From Pelargonium nanum (Eukaryota > Streptophyta > Magnoliopsida > Geraniales > Geraniaceae), in assembly GCA_036897485.1 (NCBI GenBank), contig JAYMTF010000005.1, forward strand, positions 30,863-94,862: DNA of 64,000 bases, given 5' to 3'. A program made the position numbers and the translations under genes. The notes under the pieces are model-generated. The model made no database searches and was not told where the DNA came from. It saw nothing but the letters and a program-made list of their open reading frames with translations. Below are positions 23,404 through 34,621 of the stretch, piece after piece; positions within the stretch are counted from its first letter, which is position 1; each line of letters opens with the position of its first letter.

Positions 23404-25991
23404 CAACAAATAATGAAAGATGGCATCCCAGTACACTAAAAAAATGCACTTCAGAAGTTTACATGTACAATGAATAACTGAAACCCAAGTAAATGGATTT
23501 AGCCACAACCACCTTGTAAATTTAAAAACAGCCAACAAATGACAAAAAGAATTGTCTATTGAAAACATGGCAAGATCATACCAGTGCTGACTAATTTAAC
23601 AGAACTATAAGTATTCCAAAGTTTTCTGAAAGCTGGAACTAAATAAAAACAAGTATAATAGAAATTTCCAGATTTCTGGAAATAAACAAAGCATACCTTC
23701 AGTCGTAACTCTAAACTGACAGATTCAAGATCCCTCACAGGATCCACGGTATCATCAACATGTACAATTTCAGCATCCTCGAAAGCACCTATGAGAATAA
23801 TAAAACAATTACGAAACTTTGAAAAACAAACAAATAACAAGCAGTAATCATACACATAATACTGAAATATCAAATCAAATCAACTATGAACATAATAACA
23901 ATGGTTTGACGAATGATTCTCAAACTACATGCCAATGTCGCAATCTAATTACACTCCAAGACAGCAGATCAAATGATATTAAAGTTCCCATTACAACCCA
24001 ATAAAGTTTTCAGCATCTTGGAATGCAAGATGGCAAAGACATAGAAACAGTATACATTTATCATTTCACAGAATCTTTCCCTAGTTTAGTCAAACATCTA
24101 ATTAATATCAAGACCACATTGCCTCGCCTAGCAGTTATGATATGGGCCATAAAGAACATCATTTTATGAAGGAAATTATGCAATAGGACACAAATTAATC
24201 AATGTGTAAATTATTGCCTCTAACAGAGTAGTATTAATGTAAAGTAATAGTAATGTTTACAGATGCATAAAGAAGTACATAAAAATAATATACCAGCAAA
24301 GAACCAAGCATACTTCATTTTTAGTAGAGCAAGAAGGGCCATAGGTCAAAACATGAATGTATGGTTACTCAAATTAGCTTATTATTTTCAGTATCCTTGC
24401 AAATATAATAATAAGAGAAACTAATTTTGGAAAGTATAAACCTTCAAAATTGTATTGCAACGAGAACATAGCATCTTACGTAAAACATGAAAAATGCCAT
24501 CAACAGCGCGAATGTGAGATAAGAAGTTGTTTCCCAACCCTTCTCCTTTATGAGCACCCCGAATTAATCCAGCTATATCGTGTATTTCTAAGAAGGCCGA
24601 AACCTGTTTATCAAAGATACTTAAACATGTTAGATCAAAAGCCACTAACATGCAGACACAAAATGTAATTATTCTTATAATCAGTGAATCTCTTAAGCAA
24701 ATACCAGCCAAATTGCATTGCTTTGCATCAATATGTTATAACAGTTTAGCGACCTATGTTTTACATATTTGAATACTGTGGGAGATACTTGTGTTCCCCT
24801 AACATTCACATACCAAACATTGAGACCAGAGAAAATAATTTGCCTTTCATTCCACATTTTGAATATCAGAAAACAAAAAGAAACACTTCTTTCTTTTGTG
24901 TGTTAATTCGGTAATAAGTCTATAAGTTCCAACTGAATTTGATTAACAAAGTCCAATACTTTTACTTCATCCATCAATTCAGAAAAGAAAAGAAAAAACA
25001 ATTAACTGTTACGAAAAATCAGTGTGTGTTGACTCAAAAAAAGTATTGGCTGCATTAAAATTTGGATGTTCCCAACCCACCCAAAAAAAGATAGTAGAAT
25101 TTTCAGAATATCCAAATATAATCCGTAAAACGAGAGAAAGCTGTAAAGAAGTTTAATTTTTCATATTTGATAGAATAAACTTTTAAAGTCACAAACCTCA
25201 CTCTTTGGCTTGAACAATTGGCAAAGCCATTCGAATCGCTCATCAGGGACATTAACCCGAGCCTCATTGGGCTCAATGGTGCAAAAGGGAAAGTTCTCCG
25301 CAGGTATAGCCATCTTTGTCAGTGTATTGAACAGAGTAGATTTGCCAACATTTGGCATTCCAACCTGAAAAAAAGGGGTGGAATGAAAACTCCAATCATT
25401 ATACTTCATAGCAAAGAACTGAATCATACTGAGGAATAAAATATTGAAGAAGGCAGACAGAAGAAACCAATAGCATAAAATTCCCTCACATCTAAACAAA
25501 CTAATTTAGTAAAAAGTGAAACACTTGAACTTCCAGATGCATTTCAGTTCAAACTTACAAACTAAAAAGGGCATTTCTGTCAAATTTTAAAACTTAAAAG
25601 ACACTCTAAAAACATTTATCACAAACATCCATCACTCAATCCCAAATAATACATAAACATCACAGTGATTATGAGAAGCTCCAAAGATATCAGATGAACA
25701 TCAACATCATAAATTTACGAGTGATTAAAACAAGGCCGATCAAAATAAAATAAGAGTAAAATGAGGCAAACACATGTAGCAAACACAATTGAAATCGGCT
25801 AAAACCTCAATTAGTCCAAAATTACTATGTTTTCATTTTCCAGAGATCCAGACAATGCATAGATGAAAAAAGTGGACAAAAACGGAGGATCGAATGGAGC
25901 TTACAATGCCAATCTTGAGGTGAGAAGAGAATCGGCCGAGAATGGGCCGCTCGGCCGGCGCTTCCTTCGACTTGGCAGACTTTGGCGGCAT
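15678..25991 (-). CDS. OLA1: Obg-like ATPase 1 (YchF/OLA1 family)
   Basis: Twelve exons: 25905-25991, 25197-25364, 24480-24603, 23697-23788, 22964-23062, 22056-22169, 20748-20812, 20280-20396, 20114-20189, 16518-16610, 16316-16366 and 15678-15776. They sum to 1185 nt, 394 residues, the length of Arabidopsis OLA1. P-loop GMPNVGKST spans the start of exon 2, G3 is [10 protein letters not shown] and the base-recognition motif is VNMNERD (NMxE instead of NKxD), which gives YchF proteins ATP over GTP preference. A coiled coil (exons 4-6) and the C-terminal TGS domain ([17 protein letters not shown] to [11 protein letters not shown]) follow. OLA1 binds ribosomes and acts in translation and stress or redox responses in the cytosol. 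One P-loop residue is Met where Leu is more usual. Promoter motifs upstream fit a translation-related gene. Intron 9 is 3.5 kb and carries inserted DNA. Confidence 0.97.
17040..18880. mobile_element. GC-richer insertion in OLA1 intron 9, probable degenerate transposable element
   Basis: Composition changes from AT-rich intron to GC-richer, gene-free DNA and back. The segment contains a (GAT)n run at 17651-17669 and the 196-bp tandem pair described separately. I see no long protein frame, no clear long terminal repeats and no target duplication, so the boundaries are approximate. It could be a non-autonomous LTR element or rearranged intergenic sequence. The intron around it (16611-20113) has no other recognisable gene. 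Confidence 0.45.
17741..18132. repeat. 196-bp tandem duplication
   Basis: Copy 1 is 17741-17936 and copy 2 is 17937-18132, with the same 196-bp period from TATAGCGTAC to GTCATGAAGGCC. They differ at roughly a dozen sites. Each copy has a GGTTCAAGGC string resembling a pol III B box, but no matching A box at the right distance is convincing. Confidence 0.85.
21034..21708. repeat. About 307-bp tandem duplication with GA microsatellite, OLA1 intron 6
   Basis: Copy 1 (21034-21340) and copy 2 (21341-21708) both begin CTTATGAA(A/T)TGTCAAGG and both end in a GA-rich tract followed by CACCAAATAGATATTGATCTT. Copy 2 is longer because its (GA)/(GAAA) tract (21570-21660) has expanded to about 90 bp. Confidence 0.85.
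23341..23401. repeat. (TAA)n microsatellite in OLA1 intron 4
   Basis: About 20 consecutive TAA units. The plus-strand run reads as poly-Tyr on the opposite strand and is not coding. Confidence 0.95.
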
Positions 25992-26163
25992 TGTTGCTTG
26001 GTTTGAGCGAGCGAGCGAGAGGAGATGGGAGTGTGCTAGGGCTTCCGTACACAACACTGCGTTTATCTGATGCTGAGGTCAGAATTAGCTCGAGTTGCTG
26101 CTCCTGTTGCTGTTCTGGTCACTCTTCCAGAAATACGCAAATGCGAAGTGACGTTTTACGGCG

Positions 26164-26274
26164 TCGTTTTGTTCTTCCACATCAACCCTAAACTGTAGTT
26201 TTACGCAGCCTTTCATATTTGGACCTTTTTTATTTCAGTTCTGGGCTAACAGACAGATAATAAAGCCCAGCCCA
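26164..26274. promoter_or_regulatory. Shared OLA1 / GGP-like upstream region with telo-box-like and site II motifs
   Basis: Between the divergent OLA1 start (25991) and the GGP-like leader (about 26950) lie an AACCCTAAA string near 26184 and three site II type motifs: TGGGCT at 26242-26247, AGCCCA at 26264-26269 and AGCCCA at 26269-26274. Telo-box plus site II is typical of plant genes for translation and growing cells, which suits OLA1. The remaining 26275-26950 shows no gene. Confidence 0.4.
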
Positions 26275-28197
26275 CAGCACCAGTGGTTTGAGCTAGTGAT
26301 TTGGACCTGAAACCCTGCGCAACTAAAATTAAGTCCGACTTACAACTGATATGATCGGATCATATCAAATTTATCATTCATATTATGAATTAGATCGAAC
26401 GAATTTCTTATCACCACTGAATTTTTAGAATCATCTTACGTTTATGTTAATTAATTGCTAGCTATTTTCATGTTTCTTTGGTCCGCCGAAGTCTTGGATG
26501 CAGAAGAGATGAAGGAAACCAAAAAGCTCTGGCGACAAAAAAATGCGAAGTGGTTGTGGAAGTGGTGGACAACTTTGCGGTGGTGAAGTAAATACAACAA
26601 AATGAAAAGTTGATGAATTAACCTTAGATATACAACACTTCATTGTTGACGACTGACGTGAAGTTAAGCAACAATAGATAACTTGAACTAAAATAAGTAA
26701 AACAATGAAAATTCATGAATCTTAACAAGTGAAAACCCTGTAGCACCAACCTCCAAAATCCAAAAAAAGATCAAGAGTATGGAACCATTTAATCGTTTTT
26801 ATGTATGAATTTTGTTTATATGGATTTATTTGAATAACAAATTAGACAGTCAAAACAAAAAGTCAACAAATTTGTTAATAGTAGCATTTGGAAAATATCC
26901 CATACACGTGTCTTTTTCTTATTCATGAAAAACAAAACGCTCTAGATATGACCAGGTACGAAAGAGAGCCATTACTTTAGCTGCGTGGTCGTCGTCAACT
27001 GCTTCAGATCAAATTTATCTTCAGCATTCGATCAAGTTTCTTTCTCGTTTCGTTACTCGAGGTCTCGACCTGGTTTGTGAGATCGTGGGTTTTACCACTC
27101 CTTTTTTTCAAGGTATAATCTGTTGAATTGTTCATTATCTGAATTTGAAATTACTCTGTTATTCTCTCAGAAGCTTAGTTGATCGATGGTTTAAGGCTTT
27201 AAGTTCTTCAATGGTTAGAAGAATTCTTCGAGATATTTAGAAAGTTTTCAAGTGTCTTTGTTTTCTATTCGGTTACCTCGTCCTATGTGGTCCCTGCAAG
27301 GTGCGAAATTTAGGATTTTCGATTTATGTAGTTGCTGTTGAATTTGGAGCTCTGATGAATAATATGTTATGATGTGAAAGTTTTTGTCTGTTGGTTGAGC
27401 TTGAATTTTGTGGTACAATTTGTAGAATTTCCGAGGAAGTGATTAAGTGCCCTACGTTGTCAAATACTGTTAATAAGGGTACTGCAGCATAAAACTGAGT
27501 GCCCTATGTTTAGAAGTTCAAGAAATTCCGAATATTCGGAAACTGTGGAATGTGGATATTTAACTTCTGGAGACTTTGATAAAGTTAATATTTGTCCGGA
27601 TTAGTGGGGTCTTGACCATAGGATCAATCACTTGCTTGTTTTTTGAATTTGCTGGGGTTTAGGATATAACTGTTAACTGTTGATATGTTGGAATGTAAGT
27701 TCGTTGATTTTTCTCTTGATGAATGAACTCATGTCATTGGAGTTTTTTTTTTTTTTTTTGGAGAAACCAATGTCTATGTCTATTGCCCCTCAATTTGTCT
27801 TGGTTTTAGGAATGCGATTTTAGAAATTGCTTATTCTTTGTAAGATTAGTAAATCAGAGATACTTGAATGAATATAGTATTTTGCTTTCTAGTACATTCA
27901 ATTGTTGAAAGATAGTACATATTAGGCTGATAGTATTCTAGGGTATGGAACTTAAAGTTATGCACTGTCATATATTTAGCTGTTAAGCAAATGAAATTTC
28001 CTCAAAACTATTAGAAATAAATTCACACAGCTTGCCCATATGTATGGAAGAATTAATTTGGATAGAGAAATGTGATTCAAGATGCTTGAACCATGTGTAC
28101 GTTGCCAGTAGATATTATATATATAATTCACCTGAATTTGTGTCGTTTCTTACCAAACAGTAGTTGTATAGAAGTTTCATTTCTACACTCTCATATA

Positions 28198-28446
28198 CTT
28201 CTCCGTCCCAAGATGAGTGTCTTGGCTTCAATTTTGAGAAAAATTAAGGAAAAGTTTGTTAATGTTGTACATTTACTCTTGTAACCCCATGAACATGTGT
28301 TGTAACAAACTCAATGGATACTAACTTATTATAGAGATACTATTAGCAATTCATGCATAACTAACTTTAAAAAAAAAAAAAACAAGACACTCATTTTGTG
28401 ACAAAAACGTAAAACAAATAGGACACTCATTTTGGGATGGAGGGAG
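28198..28446. mobile_element. Stowaway-type MITE in the GGP-like leader intron
   Basis: The left end is TA|CTTCTCCGTCCCAAGATGAG and the right end is ACTCATTTTGGGATGGAGGGAG|TA. Imperfect terminal inverted repeats with the CTCCGTCCC / GGGATGGAGGGAG signature and a TA target duplication (28196-28197 and 28447-28448) are diagnostic for Stowaway (Tc1/mariner) elements. Length is about 249 bp, with no coding capacity. Confidence 0.85.
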
Positions 28447-28710
28447 TAATATAAAGCATAATAATTAAGCAATAGTAATTCTCTTCCTTGTCTACCATAC
28501 TATAATTTAGTTTATTATTACTTTCTTTTTCATTTTTTTTTTTTGTTTATATGAAAACTATATGAAGTGGTAGGTTTCAATTTGATTTCCTTTTTCAGTC
28601 CATCAGCAGATACTGGCAGCATTTCATTCTTCCCATTTATGCCAATTGGATATGTTATGTTGATTTTGTAATTCTTTCAGTTTTCTTCTCAATATCTGCA
28701 AGGAACAAGA

Positions 28711-28917
28711 ACGCTGGTCCGATCGGGCTGGCTTCGTATATTCAAAACGGCTTTAAGCAGAGAAACCCGCATTCAGATTAGAAGGGGCGAAGAATGTTTA
28801 CATGCATTTCCTAAGTTTTTGATTGCGTCCCCTTCGTTTCACGGAGGTCGTGGGGCCTTACCCTCAGCTGGTGGGCATCCAGCAGATCTTACCTTCCTTG
28901 CTGGTGGTGGGTGCTGA
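28711..28917 (+). promoter_or_regulatory. ACG-initiated uORF of the GGP/VTC2 feedback type, 68 codons
   Basis: An uninterrupted frame starts at ACG (28711), immediately followed by CTG, and ends at TGA (28915-28917), 110 nt before the main ATG. Its peptide is rich in Arg and Gly and contains SRETRIQIRRGEECLHAF, then FPKFLIASPSFHGGRGALP and GGHPADLTFLAGGGC. Plant GDP-L-galactose phosphorylase mRNAs are known to carry a conserved uORF of 60-65 residues that begins at ACG and represses translation of the main frame when ascorbate is high. Position, non-AUG start, length and peptide character all fit that element. The peptide looks intact, with no stop or shift. Confidence 0.85.
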
Positions 28918-29027
28918 AACCGGCACTTGATACAACTCTATTTCCTTTCTTCTGGAGTGTATTCAAAAGACTATTTCGATCAGCCTTCTTAATTTTCTCC
29001 CAGTTCCAAAGTACTTTTTGTTTAAGC

Positions 29028-32000
29028 ATGGTTAAATTCAACCCACTCGGAGGTCACGATGTTTTGTTGAAGTATACCACATCTGAGCAGACAAAATGTA
29101 CACCATTCTCCTTTCAAGGTCAGTAAAGAATTGTTAGTTATTCTTTCAGCTTTATTTTCCTATCTCATACTTAGAAAAATAATTTAGTGGGTAGAATCAC
29201 ACAAGAAAAGAAACCTGGCATGAAAAAAATGCTGTTTGGTATAGAAGAAGAAAATAGTGACGTCTGGTGTAATGCAATATGGACAACTTTATTTAAGAGA
29301 GGCCGCATATTAATTGAATTAGTTTGTAACATGCACCATTTTCTTGTAGTTCTGTTGGAAAATTAGTGAGTTAGAATTACCAGTTAGAATATGCCAATAA
29401 GTTTCTTGAAAAAAATGCAGGAATCCTTGAGATGTTTTGGTAATGATGAGCACATAAAAAAATGTGATTATAACGGGGAAGGACCAAAGTTACTTGAAAT
29501 AATACTAGTTCATAGTGATGCAAAAAATTATGAAATGGCAGACGTGTGCTCAAGGCTCCCATCATAATAGGGGCTAGGGAGGGTCATCTATGATTCTATA
29601 TATTGCAGCCTTACGCTTGCTTTTGCAAAAAACAAACAAAACAAAAACAAAACAAAAAAACTGTTTTCCCTACTTGAACCCGTAACCTCAAAGTCACAAG
29701 TAGCAACCTTACCGTTGCGCCAAGACTTACCCTCAATAATAATAGAGAGTAGACTTAAAAAGAAAGTAGAAGAAGAATTACATTATTTGATGTTACAGTT
29801 GGTGTTAGATCAACTGTCTAGTTGGTAGTGTGCCTACCTTGATTTTAAAACCGTGTTTATTTCTCTAGAAAATAACTTATAAATAATTTTATTCTACCGT
29901 GTACTTTAGTTGAACCCTGTATTAGCTAGCTGCAGCTGGTTATTGGTAGCAGTAAAAATCTCTAGTTAATGTCATAATGATCGAAAAGTAAAATGACTTG
30001 TATCATGATGTGCAGCTCAAGGCTTATTGTAGACTTTCTTTAATCCTTATTTCCCTCAAACATGAAATTTTCTTAGGTATCAAAATCCCAATCTACCGTC
30101 TTGGTGGTGAATCCCTCTTGGATAGTAGCTCCTTTTGTGGAATTTCATGCATCCTGGAAGATGAGCAGAGCACATTGGATTCTCTTCTTCTTGCTCAGGT
30201 ATGAAATGGGTCTATCTACATTTAACTCCTTTGAAGAAGGTGAACAAAAATAATAGAAATATCCTGCATAAACTTTGCCACCTGGTGGTTTGTAATTCCA
30301 TGACTCAATTTGTGAAAAAGCTAGATGTTTTGGCATATAAGATTTATCTCCCTCCTTCTTATTTTACAGTGGGAAGACAGAATGTGGAAAGGCCATTTTA
30401 AATATGATGTAACAACCTCAGAAATTAAGGTATATTATGCTACAGTAATCTTACTACTGTGGCACATGCTGACTTTCCCCCAGTAATATAGTCTCCATAA
30501 ACACTTTGTTGGAACTTTATGCAGGCCATAAGTGGTAGGAGAAGATTTCTTGCTCAGTTGAATGAAAGATGTATAAACTATCTGCCAAAACCTGAGGAGA
30601 AAAAAATTGATGGTCCTGGGGAACCTTTTGCATTTGACCAGATGAAACACCACGAGGAGTTGCTTTTTTGCGTTTCATGCGGTGATAAGACAAATTCCGA
30701 GCTTATCTCTTCAGCTGATGTGCCTAATGGTTCCATCATAATTGTTATTAATGTAAGGGTGGTAATTTATTTTGCAAAGTTCACTGCTGGTTTAATAAAT
30801 TAAAATATCATTATGCTCAGAACGATGGGACAAATGCTGCACAATCCAGTCAACTAAATGGTTGCAACAGTTTTAATGGTCATATGTTTCCGGTCTCTTG
30901 TTTTAAATAATCCTTTTAAGCATTGATGGTAGCTGGGTGGCAGTTATCATATCAAAGAGTTGTTTAGAGGTCTACCAATATTTTATTAAAGTTCAATTTT
31001 TTTTTTTTTTGTGGCTACCACTATATTGTTGATTGCATCTTTGGTGCAGATTTTCTGTGATTCTTGGCCTGTGTATATCTGTAACTCTTATTGCTGTTCT
31101 ATTTGATTTTTAAGGCAACACCAGTGGAGTACGGCCATGTCTTTTTGGTACCTTATGCTTCTAACAGCATTCCTCAGTTCCTTGATGCAAGATCCTTGGA
31201 AATGTTTGCTAGAATCGCAGTTGAAATAAATAACTGTTCCCATCGCTTGTTTTACGACTGCTCTAGCCACGCTTCTCATCTATACTTTCAGGTAATTGAT
31301 TGCCTGCACATAGTTGTGTGACTGATGATGTTATTTCAGCCTGATTGTTTGTGAACTGAGCTATAAAAGATTGTCAGTTAGACCTCTTTTTGGTTTCCGT
31401 TTCTTGAGAGTTGATTGTTATTGGCTGAAGACCTGTTCCACATGATGTGGCCAATCAAGTTTATTCTACATATTATATACTATTTTATGTTTCCCTTTTT
31501 TTTTTTTCTTCCAATATGATATTCTCATGATTCTGTTTTTACTTCTATCGTAGTAGGCTATATGTGTTTTGCATTCAGTGGTTAAATGATAACCGTTTGA
31601 GGTACAGCCAAGTTGTAGTTTCCAATAGTTCAGGCATGAGAAAACCAATGATTTAGGTGTCAGCTCAATGCCCTTCCAAGGATGCACTGTAACTGACTGT
31701 GGTTGCTTATAAGCTATAAAGTACTAAAAACACAATGTTCTTGCAATTTTTTCGCTCTTCAATTGAATGATTATTAAAAAAAAAAAAAAATTGAATGATT
31801 ATTCATTTCTAAAATTTCATCCTCCTTGTTGCTTCCTTGGAACTGTGCTGAAATTTCCTAATTTATTTTATTTGACTTGCAGGCATGCTACTTCCCAAAC
31901 CCTTTACCTGTGGAGCTCATGCCTGTTGATGTTTTCTTTGGTGATGGGCAGAGAGGAATTCAAATCAGTACTGTCATAGATTATCCCATTAAAACCCTCC

Positions 32001-33706
32001 TCTTTGAGAGTAACCACAACTATAAGATGCTGGTGAAGGTTCTTACCATGACATGTGCTCACTTACAGAAAATGAGCATTCCTTACAATCTGCTAATATC
32101 TGATTGTGGCAAAAAGTTCTTTTTGTTTCTTCAGGTATGCTTTCTAGCCTTGTTTCAAGCATAAATCTCTTATGTCCTTTCCATCAGAGTAAACTGTACA
32201 GAATATCTGTAAAGCCAGTTAAAAACTCAGAACTACTTATTTTCCCTTCCCTGGCATAGACATTAGATTAGATCTATGATATAGTTTTGCCTTGTCTGAT
32301 CCATAAAGCTAGCAAAACAAATTTTGACATGACTTGAGAATTTTCGTTTCCTCTAATTTGAAATTTGAAAAACCATTGCGATGTAGAATAGTTGGGAGTT
32401 TCATTTAAAGTGAATTGCCCTTTTCAAAATGAATTCTGGTCTGTAACTTGTATTTTTCATATGCAATTGTTTGTTTTCTCTCAAAGATTTTACATTATAA
32501 AATTTAAAGTGCAATGCGTTTATACAACAACTCTCATGGTTAGACACTTATACAGTACAACATGTCAATGGAATGGTATCATTATTTTGTTATTTTCCTT
32601 AGTTAGCTGATTCTCATAGTTGTATATAGCTGAGATTGAGTTGAAAATCCCTTCATTTCTTCTCTACGGTCTTCATTACTCCTAATTCTGATTGAGTATA
32701 TTTCTGGTGTAATTGTGTTCTTGATGTCTATATCATGTAAAAGATTTTAGTGAAATGAACACAAACTTCTCAGCAAATATCTCTAGCTTTGTCATGGTAT
32801 CACAGCCTTGTAGATCTAGAGATCACAAATTAAAGTCCTGCCGCCACCACATGAGGTGTTAAGAGTACAAAGTTAATATTAGACCTTCAATTGTCAGTTT
32901 TAGCTTTAAGTTTTGTCACACCATATACTACCACTGTTACAAACCTTGTATCCAAACAAAGTTAAATCTTCAAGCATGGGAGAGTGTATATAGTGAATAC
33001 TTTGTACATGATCATGATCCTTATCACTTGTGCTTGATATATATAGGCCCTTAGGCCTTGCTTGGTTGGTTATGGGACAAGGACGGGTTTGGTTAGAAGT
33101 TATGCGCAGAACTTCAAACTGCGTCCACCGTATGTAATTGTAGTACATATAGATTACTTGAACCAAATGACCAAGCCTTGTTGGCCCAAGTGGTTTAGGC
33201 CCTTTGGATTCCCTCTGAGGTCTCAGGTTCAAGCCTCTCCAGTGACGGTATATACATGCCTATCAAAAATATAAAACTTGAACCAAATGAACAGTGAAAA
33301 TTCTTGATTGTTGTTCATTCTCAACAAAGAAAGGTCACTGTTTAAATTGATTTATATGTTGAAGTTATGTGTCAACTGGTAAGTGATGCTGAGATTTTTA
33401 CCGTCATGCTATATATAGATTGATTATTTTCCGAAATCTGATCTTTCACTACTGTATTTAATGTTTGTGGTTGGTGATTATGAATTTGCTTGTACTGTAT
33501 CCATCCAGGGGCAAACACTGACAAGTTCCACCACCCTTTCGGCTTGGGAGTGTGGGGGTTACTTCTGGTTCAAGTCAAGATCCGAATTCGATGAAGCCAC
33601 TGAGGACTCTATGCTTAAACGTCTTACTTGTGCCTCGCTTGATGATGGAGGGTTCCAGTCAGTGAAACAGCTATCTTGTAGCATTGCTAGTAAGTTGGCC
33701 AATTGA
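29028..33706 (+). CDS. GDP-L-galactose phosphorylase (VTC2/GGP) family protein with altered active site
   Basis: Seven coding exons: 29028-29118, 30077-30198, 30370-30429, 30525-30752, 31115-31291, 31883-32134 and 33509-33706. They give 375 residues; VTC2 has about 440. Family segments are clear: WEDRMWKGHFKYDVT, FLAQLNER, EELLF, PVEYGHVFLVP, NPLPVE, LLFE and IPYNLLISDCGKK. VTC2 makes L-galactose-1-phosphate from GDP-L-galactose, the committed step to ascorbate, through a His in the motif HLHFQ. Here the motif reads HLYFQ (Tyr codon 31283-31285), and the preceding YNSLGAFATIN segment is replaced by the shorter YDCSSHAS. The loop after ISDCGKKFFLFLQ is also shorter. All splice sites and frames are intact, so it is a gene, not a decayed copy. 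I infer a pseudoenzyme or an altered activity. Exon 5 uses an AAG acceptor. Confidence 0.85.
29535..29735 (-). mobile_element. tRNA-derived SINE in GGP-like intron
   Basis: On the minus strand there is an A-box-like TGGCGCAACGGTAAGG (29707-29722) and a B-box CGGGTTCAAGTA (29671-29682) about 25 bp later. A body follows with GCAAAAGCAAGCGTAAGGCTGC and GACCCTCCCTAGCCCC...GGGAGCCTTGAGCAC. This matches the layout of the common angiosperm SINE whose body reads AAGGCTGCGTAC...GGGAGCTT.GTGCAC. A T/A-rich stretch interrupts it near 29625-29660. Ends are approximate. Confidence 0.75.
33165..33270 (+). mobile_element. tRNA-derived SINE-like repeat in GGP-like intron 6
   Basis: A-box-like TGGCCCAAGTGG (33182-33193) and B-box GGTTCAAGCCT (33226-33236) are about 32 bp apart in the right order, as in a pol III internal promoter. 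A short AT-rich tail follows. No tRNA fold with an anticodon arm could be drawn, so it is a SINE relic rather than a tRNA gene. Confidence 0.55.
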
Positions 33707-33806
33707 GCTTTAGAACCTCCATCTCCATGCTCTTCATACAAAACTTCCCCAAGACATTTGCTTCATTTCATGTATTGCTTGTAACTCAGCTGAAACTGAT
33801 GTTTGT

Positions 33807-33812
33807 AATAAA
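33807..33812 (+). terminator. Poly(A) signal of the GGP-like gene
   Basis: AATAAA about 100 bp after the stop codon, within a T-rich 3' region. Confidence 0.5.
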
Positions 33813-33972
33813 TTACTCACTGTGTGGTTTTTAATTTTTATGGGTTCAAATTCAATAAAAAAAACTCTTTCTTGCAATACCATTTGATTTGTCTGACTCT
33901 GAGAGATGTCCATACTGCATTGGTTTCAAAACCATTGTAGGCAAGTAATTTATATAATTACTCGTGATAATC

Positions 33973-34308
33973 ACAGATGACTACTAAATATTTGTCACCT
34001 TTTGTCATAAATTACCCTTTTTTTGGAACTTTATACTATTTTCCACTCATTATGTCCTTAATTTTGATGAATTTTTTCAAAAATGTCAATTGTAGGACAA
34101 TCTATTGCAAAAGATGACAAATGCAGGGAAGTCTAGAGTCACAAAAAGTAAAAAGTGACAAGAGGAGCAAAATTGATATTTTTGAAAGTTTTCGCCAAAG
34201 TTAACCAACAAAACGGGTGAAAAATAGTACAAAATAGTCTAAAGTTACAAAAAAAAATGTTTAGGATAATCCATTGCAAAATGTGACAAGTACATAATAG
34301 TCATCTGT
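33973..34308. mobile_element. 336-bp inverted-repeat MITE
   Basis: The outermost 9 bp form a perfect inverted repeat (ACAGATGAC...GTCATCTGT). Imperfect inverted similarity continues inward for about 90 bp (CTTGTCAC.TTTTG, ACTTTA.ACTATTTT on both arms). AATC lies directly outside both ends (33969-33972 and 34309-34312) as a possible 4-bp target duplication. No coding capacity. It sits between the 3' ends of the GGP-like and CrRLK1L genes. The superfamily is uncertain. Confidence 0.7.
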
Positions 34309-34621
34309 AATCTAACGTAAGATCTGCCCACTCAGATATATAGTGAAGAAAGGAACTTTCTTTTGAAACCAACTGAAGTGACCCCAATAATATGATCTCA
34401 ACCTTAACACCAGCCTGTTTTACAAACACTACAATACATGATGTTTGAAACACAATCTACTCTACTTGGTAGCTAGTAACAGTAGGTTAATATATGATAC
34501 CACAACAAAATAATTTCACTTCATATTTCATACATTTGAAAGAATTTCAAAGAATTTCAAACTATTAAACTTGGTAACTAAATTCAGTTTCCAGTTGCAT
34601 TGTCTGATAGTGCAACATTCT

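Larger units (their letters stand above)
26950..29027 (+). other. 5' leader of the GGP-like gene (two exons, 1.57-kb intron)
   Basis: A first non-coding exon ends at 27112 (donor GTATAATC). A pyrimidine-rich acceptor ends at 28680. The second leader exon, 28681-29027, carries the uORF and runs into the main ATG at 29028. The transcript start near 26950 is a guess. The intron contains a Stowaway MITE. A short overlapping ATG frame (6 codons, starting in the uORF at TGTTTACATG) also lies in the leader. Confidence 0.6.

Noticed and set aside
32790-32830. TGGTATCA-CAGCC string resembling a retrotransposon primer-binding site
   Set aside because: No long terminal repeat, polypurine tract or coding region is nearby; a chance match is likely.
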